64,000 nucleotides of DNA from Clostridiaceae bacterium (GTDB lineage Bacteria; Bacillota; Clostridia; Peptostreptococcales; T1SED10-28), in the NCBI GenBank assembly GCA_003554105.1, contig PWFQ01000060.1, positions 62,001 through 126,000 of the forward strand, in the 5' to 3' direction. The notes beneath the pieces are model-generated. The model made no database searches. It had not been told where the DNA came from and saw nothing but the letters and a program-made list of their open reading frames with translations. The number at the start of each line of letters is the position of its first letter. The first letter of the stretch is position 1. The translations under genes were made by a program, and so were the position numbers. This document shows positions 60,846-64,000 of the stretch, in pieces.

Positions 60846-61226
60846 AATCTCGAACTCCGGCGAGTTTATTATGTGTTTTTTCACTGTACATAAGTTCATC
60901 GACCGAACAATGGCTTTCTCATATTTCTTAGGAAAATTTCTCGGAAGAGTGAGATTTAAAGAAATTTTTCCGATCAATCCTTTCTTCTCATCAAACTCCG
61001 TGTCCAACTCCATTTTCATCCCTTTCATTTCGATCCCCTTGCTTTCACAGAACCTCAGGGCATAAAAGCCAGTGCATGTTGCAATTGAGGAGAGAAAAAG
61101 GTCAAAGGGGGATGCAGTCTCTCCATCTCCACCCTCATTGACCGGCTGATCCGTGATAATTTCAAATTCCTTTATTTTTGCACTGACCTTTTTACCCTCA
61201 GGAAAACCTACTTCAATTAATGCCAT
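60834..61226 (-). CDS. OsmC-family peroxiredoxin-like protein
   Basis: This protein of 130 residues has an OsmC/Ohr fold with the two Cys of the family: ATCTGFYALRFCES and SMNLCTVKKHI. These reduce organic hydroperoxides. The start has AAGGAGTGGTAGA. It is likely part of the same stress-defence region as the Sec-peroxiredoxin and ferritin-like protein. Confidence 0.88.
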   Translation of the reverse strand: MALIEVGFPEGKKVSAKIKEFEIITDQPVNEGGDGETASPFDLFLSSIATCTGFYALRFCESKGIEMKGMKMELDTEFDEKKGLIGKISLNLTLPRNFPKKYEKAIVRSMNLCTVKKHIINSPEFEIKAH

Positions 61227-61288
61227 TCTACCACTCCTTTTTTGCTTCTTATCTTATTGTACCACCCCTGCCCCCATGGGGTAAAGTG

Positions 61289-61975
61289 TTATCTCAACAA
61301 ATCCAAATGAATTTTTCCATCTCTTAACTCAATAACTCGATCTGTTCGTTCCGCTATTTTTTTATCATGTGTGATAACAATAAAGGTCGAACGGTATTTC
61401 TCATTGATTTCTTTTAAAAGCTGATAAATATTATCTGTGGCTTCCGAATCCAGGTTTCCTGTTGGCTCGTCCGCCAGAATAAGCTTCGGACGGTTCATTA
61501 GTGCCCTGGCGATAGCTGTACGTTGTTGTTGCCCTCCTGACATATCATTTGCTTTATTATTTTTAACTTTCTCAATGCCTACAATCTCCATCAATTCCTC
61601 TGCCCGTTTTTTCACCTCCTGTGAAACTCCCTTATTTTGCATCATAACAGGCAGCAAAATATTTTCCATAGCTGTAAACTCCGGTAATAAATAATGGAAC
61701 TGAAAGACAAATCCTAATGATTTGTTTCGAAGCTCAGCCAAGTCCCTTTTACTCATTTCCACAGTATTTTTTCCCATAATTTCGACAATGCCTTCCGTAG
61801 GACGATCTAAGGTTCCCATAATATTCAATAATGTACTTTTTCCGCTGCCGGATTGACCGATGATTGAGTTAAAGGAACCGGGTTCGAAGGAAAGATTTAA
61901 ATCGAAGAGAACCTGGGTTTTTATTTTGGTTCCATAGACTTTATTTATGTTTTTTAATGTCAGAATCTTATCCAT
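61289..61975 (-). CDS. ABC transporter ATP-binding protein (LolD/MacB type)
   Basis: This protein of 228 residues has Walker [10 protein letters not shown], signature [17 protein letters not shown], Walker [15 protein letters not shown] and the H-loop VITHDKK. This group energises exporters whose permease has FtsX-like helices. Its start overlaps the permease stop by 8 bp. Confidence 0.92.
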   Translation of the reverse strand: MDKILTLKNINKVYGTKIKTQVLFDLNLSFEPGSFNSIIGQSGSGKSTLLNIMGTLDRPTEGIVEIMGKNTVEMSKRDLAELRNKSLGFVFQFHYLLPEFTAMENILLPVMMQNKGVSQEVKKRAEELMEIVGIEKVKNNKANDMSGGQQQRTAIARALMNRPKLILADEPTGNLDSEATDNIYQLLKEINEKYRSTFIVITHDKKIAERTDRVIELRDGKIHLDLLR

Positions 61976-63122
61976 TTCGAATCACCTCGATGGGTTCCAG
62001 CCTTGATGAACGTCTAGCTGGAATCAGTGCAGCTGAAGTGGAAGCGACGACAGCGATAACAAAAGACAAGATTACAAACTGATAATTCATTGAAATTGCA
62101 ACGACAGGTGAACCATCCGGATTTGTCGCGAATAGAGTAAATAGATAGGTAATGGTAAGCCCAAGGCTGACTCCAAGGATCCCTCCAAGTAAACCAAGGA
62201 TCAATCCCTGATAAAGAAAAATATTTCGGGCCATTCCATCGTTGACTCCCATTGCCTTTAATATTCCAATTTGCTTTGATCGTTGAATTACGGAAATCGC
62301 AAGTACACTGGCGATACCCAATACGACAGCGATCACTACAAACACCTGGATCATGATGCTGGAAATGTCCTGGCCACGTAGACCGCTGAGCAATTCTTGA
62401 TTTTCCTCTTTCCAGTTTGTTACAACATAATTCCCCCCAAAAAGAAGATCAATTTCTTCCCCGATCAGATCCGCATCAAAAACCCGCTCAACCTGGATTT
62501 CAATAGCAGTTACAGTATCATTGCGGTCAAAGACTTCTTGTGCTGTAGGAAGATTGCTGATGATCCAGGAATCATTTAACATGGTAATTTTAAAATCTAC
62601 AAATCCAACAACTGTTACATCTCCGCTTTGTCCCTGAAAATTAAATAGATTTAAAGAGTCTCCCAAAATCAGGCCCAGATTATCTCTCATTCCAATCCCA
62701 ACAATCACTTCCCCCTTTTCCTCCGGCAGACTGCCTTCAACAAGGTTTTGATCAAACTTATATATCTCACTTCCGCGTTCCAGATCGAACCCTCTAAAAA
62801 GAGTGGATTCCGTCTCATCATCAATGCTGATAAAAGAAGGAAGTGTGAGTGTTGGTGAGATGAATCGAATTCCATCGACGTTTTGATTGATGCGGTGAAC
62901 TATGTTTTCCCAATCCTCAATTTCTCCGTAGTTTTCTTCGGTTCCCACAGTTACTTGGGAATTGCTTCCAATAGTTGTGTCAATCAAAGTCGTTTGAAGT
63001 CCTTGAATCAGTAATCCGATAAATACCTGTACAGAAATTCCGATCGCAATTCCCGCGAGAATTAAGATAGTTTGGCCTTTCCCGGATCGCAAAAATCGCC
63101 AAGCGGTTTTAAGAGAAAACAT
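61968..63122 (-). CDS. ABC transporter permease (FtsX/MacB-like)
   Basis: This protein of about 384 residues has one N-terminal helix, a large extracytoplasmic domain (about 45-255) and three C-terminal helices, the MacB/LolE topology. SKQIGILKAMGVNDGMARNIFLYQG is the coupling region. The ATG at 63122 and the adjacent GTG at 63125 both follow GGGAGG. It overlaps the B12-binding protein gene upstream. The substrate is unknown. Confidence 0.88.
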   Translation of the reverse strand: MFSLKTAWRFLRSGKGQTILILAGIAIGISVQVFIGLLIQGLQTTLIDTTIGSNSQVTVGTEENYGEIEDWENIVHRINQNVDGIRFISPTLTLPSFISIDDETESTLFRGFDLERGSEIYKFDQNLVEGSLPEEKGEVIVGIGMRDNLGLILGDSLNLFNFQGQSGDVTVVGFVDFKITMLNDSWIISNLPTAQEVFDRNDTVTAIEIQVERVFDADLIGEEIDLLFGGNYVVTNWKEENQELLSGLRGQDISSIMIQVFVVIAVVLGIASVLAISVIQRSKQIGILKAMGVNDGMARNIFLYQGLILGLLGGILGVSLGLTITYLFTLFATNPDGSPVVAISMNYQFVILSFVIAVVASTSAALIPARRSSRLEPIEVIRNG

Positions 63123-63789
63123 CACCGTAATCCTCCCTTGCTAAAGCTTGTATATCTTCAAAAGTATCTAAGATATAATCGACTCCTAATTCATTCTTTG
63201 ATTCTTTCTTTTTCCTGATAGCATAGCCCCCCACAATAACTTTTGGTGTATATGAAAGTTGAGCTTTCATTTTTTCAACCATTTTTTTTGCTGTGACAAT
63301 ATTGTAGTAGTTTGCCACACTGACAGCAATATACTCCGGTTTTATCTCTTCAATTAAAGTCATTAAGTCTTCTCTTGGAGTATTGCCTCCTAGGAATATG
63401 GGCTCATAATGATTTAGTGTAAAGAAGTCCTCCACCATTCTGGGACCAATTTCATGATACTCATCTTCAGGACATAAAATTATAACTTTTTTTCTGTTTT
63501 CTTTCTTAATTGTATAGTTAAGGTTTCTCTCAACCACCACATAAGGATAACAACATTCAATGATCGTTCTGATGATTGAAGTGCGGATATGCTCCTGACT
63601 GATTGTAATCTTTTGCTCCAAGTTATCACCTGCAATAGAGTAAAGTGCAGGTGTTAAGATTTTGGTATAAAGGTCGATGATATCAATTTCCCGTCCGGAT
63701 ACAATTTGCATAACTGTATTAACGCTGTTTTCTTTATCTTCTTTTTCGAAATGAGTCATAAATTTTTCATAAAATTCCTGGTAATCCAT
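63109..63789 (-). CDS. Cobalamin (B12)-binding domain protein
   Basis: This protein of 226 residues has a helical N-terminal half (about 1-95) and a B12-binding domain (about 98-220) with VIILCPEDEYHEIGPRMVEDFF, an ExHxxG form of the DxHxxG His-on motif, then FLGGNTPREDL and VGGYAIRK. This matches the C-terminal module of light-sensing CarH/LitR-type regulators or corrinoid methyltransferase carriers. No DNA-binding domain is attached. It is cotranscribed with the ABC exporter (overlap). GGGAGG lies before the ATG. Confidence 0.85.
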   Translation of the reverse strand: MDYQEFYEKFMTHFEKEDKENSVNTVMQIVSGREIDIIDLYTKILTPALYSIAGDNLEQKITISQEHIRTSIIRTIIECCYPYVVVERNLNYTIKKENRKKVIILCPEDEYHEIGPRMVEDFFTLNHYEPIFLGGNTPREDLMTLIEEIKPEYIAVSVANYYNIVTAKKMVEKMKAQLSYTPKVIVGGYAIRKKKESKNELGVDYILDTFEDIQALAREDYGDVFS

Positions 63790-63946
63790 AGCTTTCCCTC
63801 CTAGGTATTTTTACTTATATCTACCCTTTTATTTCCGCGGTAACCGATGATTTTAAACACATTAAATACCCCCCTTAAAGTAGGCGGTCTCGTTTCAAAT
63901 CTACTCAAAGAGGAGTATCCCAATTCGTAATGGGTTAGTTCGTTTT

Positions 63947-64000
63947 TTATGCACTTTGTTTCTCTTTTTTTATCTGATCTATCTCTTTAATTTTTTCCTC
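63947..64000 (-). CDS. 3' end of an unidentified gene at the window edge
   Basis: The minus-strand frame is open from the edge and encodes a basic end (EEKIKEIDQIKKEKQSA) before TAA. It has coding-like composition but only 17 residues are visible, so the gene cannot be named. It could be the regulator of the B12-binding protein operon. Confidence 0.35.
   Translation of the reverse strand, partial: EEKIKEIDQIKKEKQSA

Overview
The window is chromosomal DNA from a low-to-moderate GC anaerobic Firmicute. I infer Clostridia, perhaps near the Alkaliphilus/Tindallia/Natronincola group, but no rRNA is present to confirm it. The signs are Shine-Dalgarno sites of AGGAGG type before almost every gene, frequent TTG/GTG starts, ferredoxin-linked enzymes (AOR, 2-oxoacid:ferredoxin oxidoreductase, an [FeFe]-hydrogenase-like protein), sodium energetics (NQR-like complex and Mrp antiporter), a selenoprotein, and typical Firmicute gene pairs (acpS-alr-mazEF). 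I saw no tRNA, rRNA, CRISPR array, transposase or prophage.

Layout. 0-4.8 kb: the 3' end of an [FeFe]-hydrogenase-like gene, then an overlapping nqrBCDEF operon with no nqrA between them. 4.8-10.1 kb (minus): lysine/diaminopimelate operon asd-dapB-dapH-lysC-aminotransferase, led by a lysine riboswitch with its own promoter and terminator. 10.1-19.5 kb: housekeeping genes (nitrilase-family amidase, plsC, 2-hydroxyacid dehydrogenase, HD protein, prfC, split transketolase, YitT-like and CsaB-like proteins, MazEF). 19.6-29.1 kb (minus): alr, acpS and a ten-gene Mrp/Mbh-type antiporter cluster with a split MrpA and two large paralogous antiporter-like subunits. 29.3-34.3 kb: a trio of small membrane proteins, a CBS protein, a membrane protein, aldehyde dehydrogenase, thiol peroxidase and YajC. 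34.5-38.8 kb: a sigma-54 enhancer-binding regulator, three candidate enhancer sites, a -24/-12 promoter, aldehyde:ferredoxin oxidoreductase and a MoaD-like carrier. 38.9-49 kb: a degenerate PP2C-TM-LysM protein, RNase H, a flavoprotein, a YgiQ radical SAM protein, 2-oxoacid:ferredoxin oxidoreductase, a sirtuin and a YfiH-family protein. 49-54.6 kb: a UvrD-type helicase with a 4 x 16 bp tandem repeat in its leader, a LiaF-like gene with an in-frame amber codon, and a prolyl oligopeptidase. 54.7-64 kb: methyltransferase, DUF3343, Ogt, ferritin-like protein, MscS, a selenocysteine peroxiredoxin split at UGA in the ORF track, class II photolyase, YihY, OsmC, and a B12-binding protein with an ABC exporter.

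The genes suggest an anaerobe that handles reduced ferredoxin, aldehydes and NADH, couples redox chemistry to Na+ gradients, and carries a sizeable oxidative and DNA damage defence set (Tpx, Sec-peroxiredoxin, OsmC, ferritin-like protein, Ogt, photolyase). The points most worth following up are the NQR cluster without a visible NqrA next to a hydrogenase-like protein, the Sec-peroxiredoxin that lacks the usual resolving cysteine, the pseudophosphatase-LysM protein, and the complete sigma-54/AOR regulatory unit.
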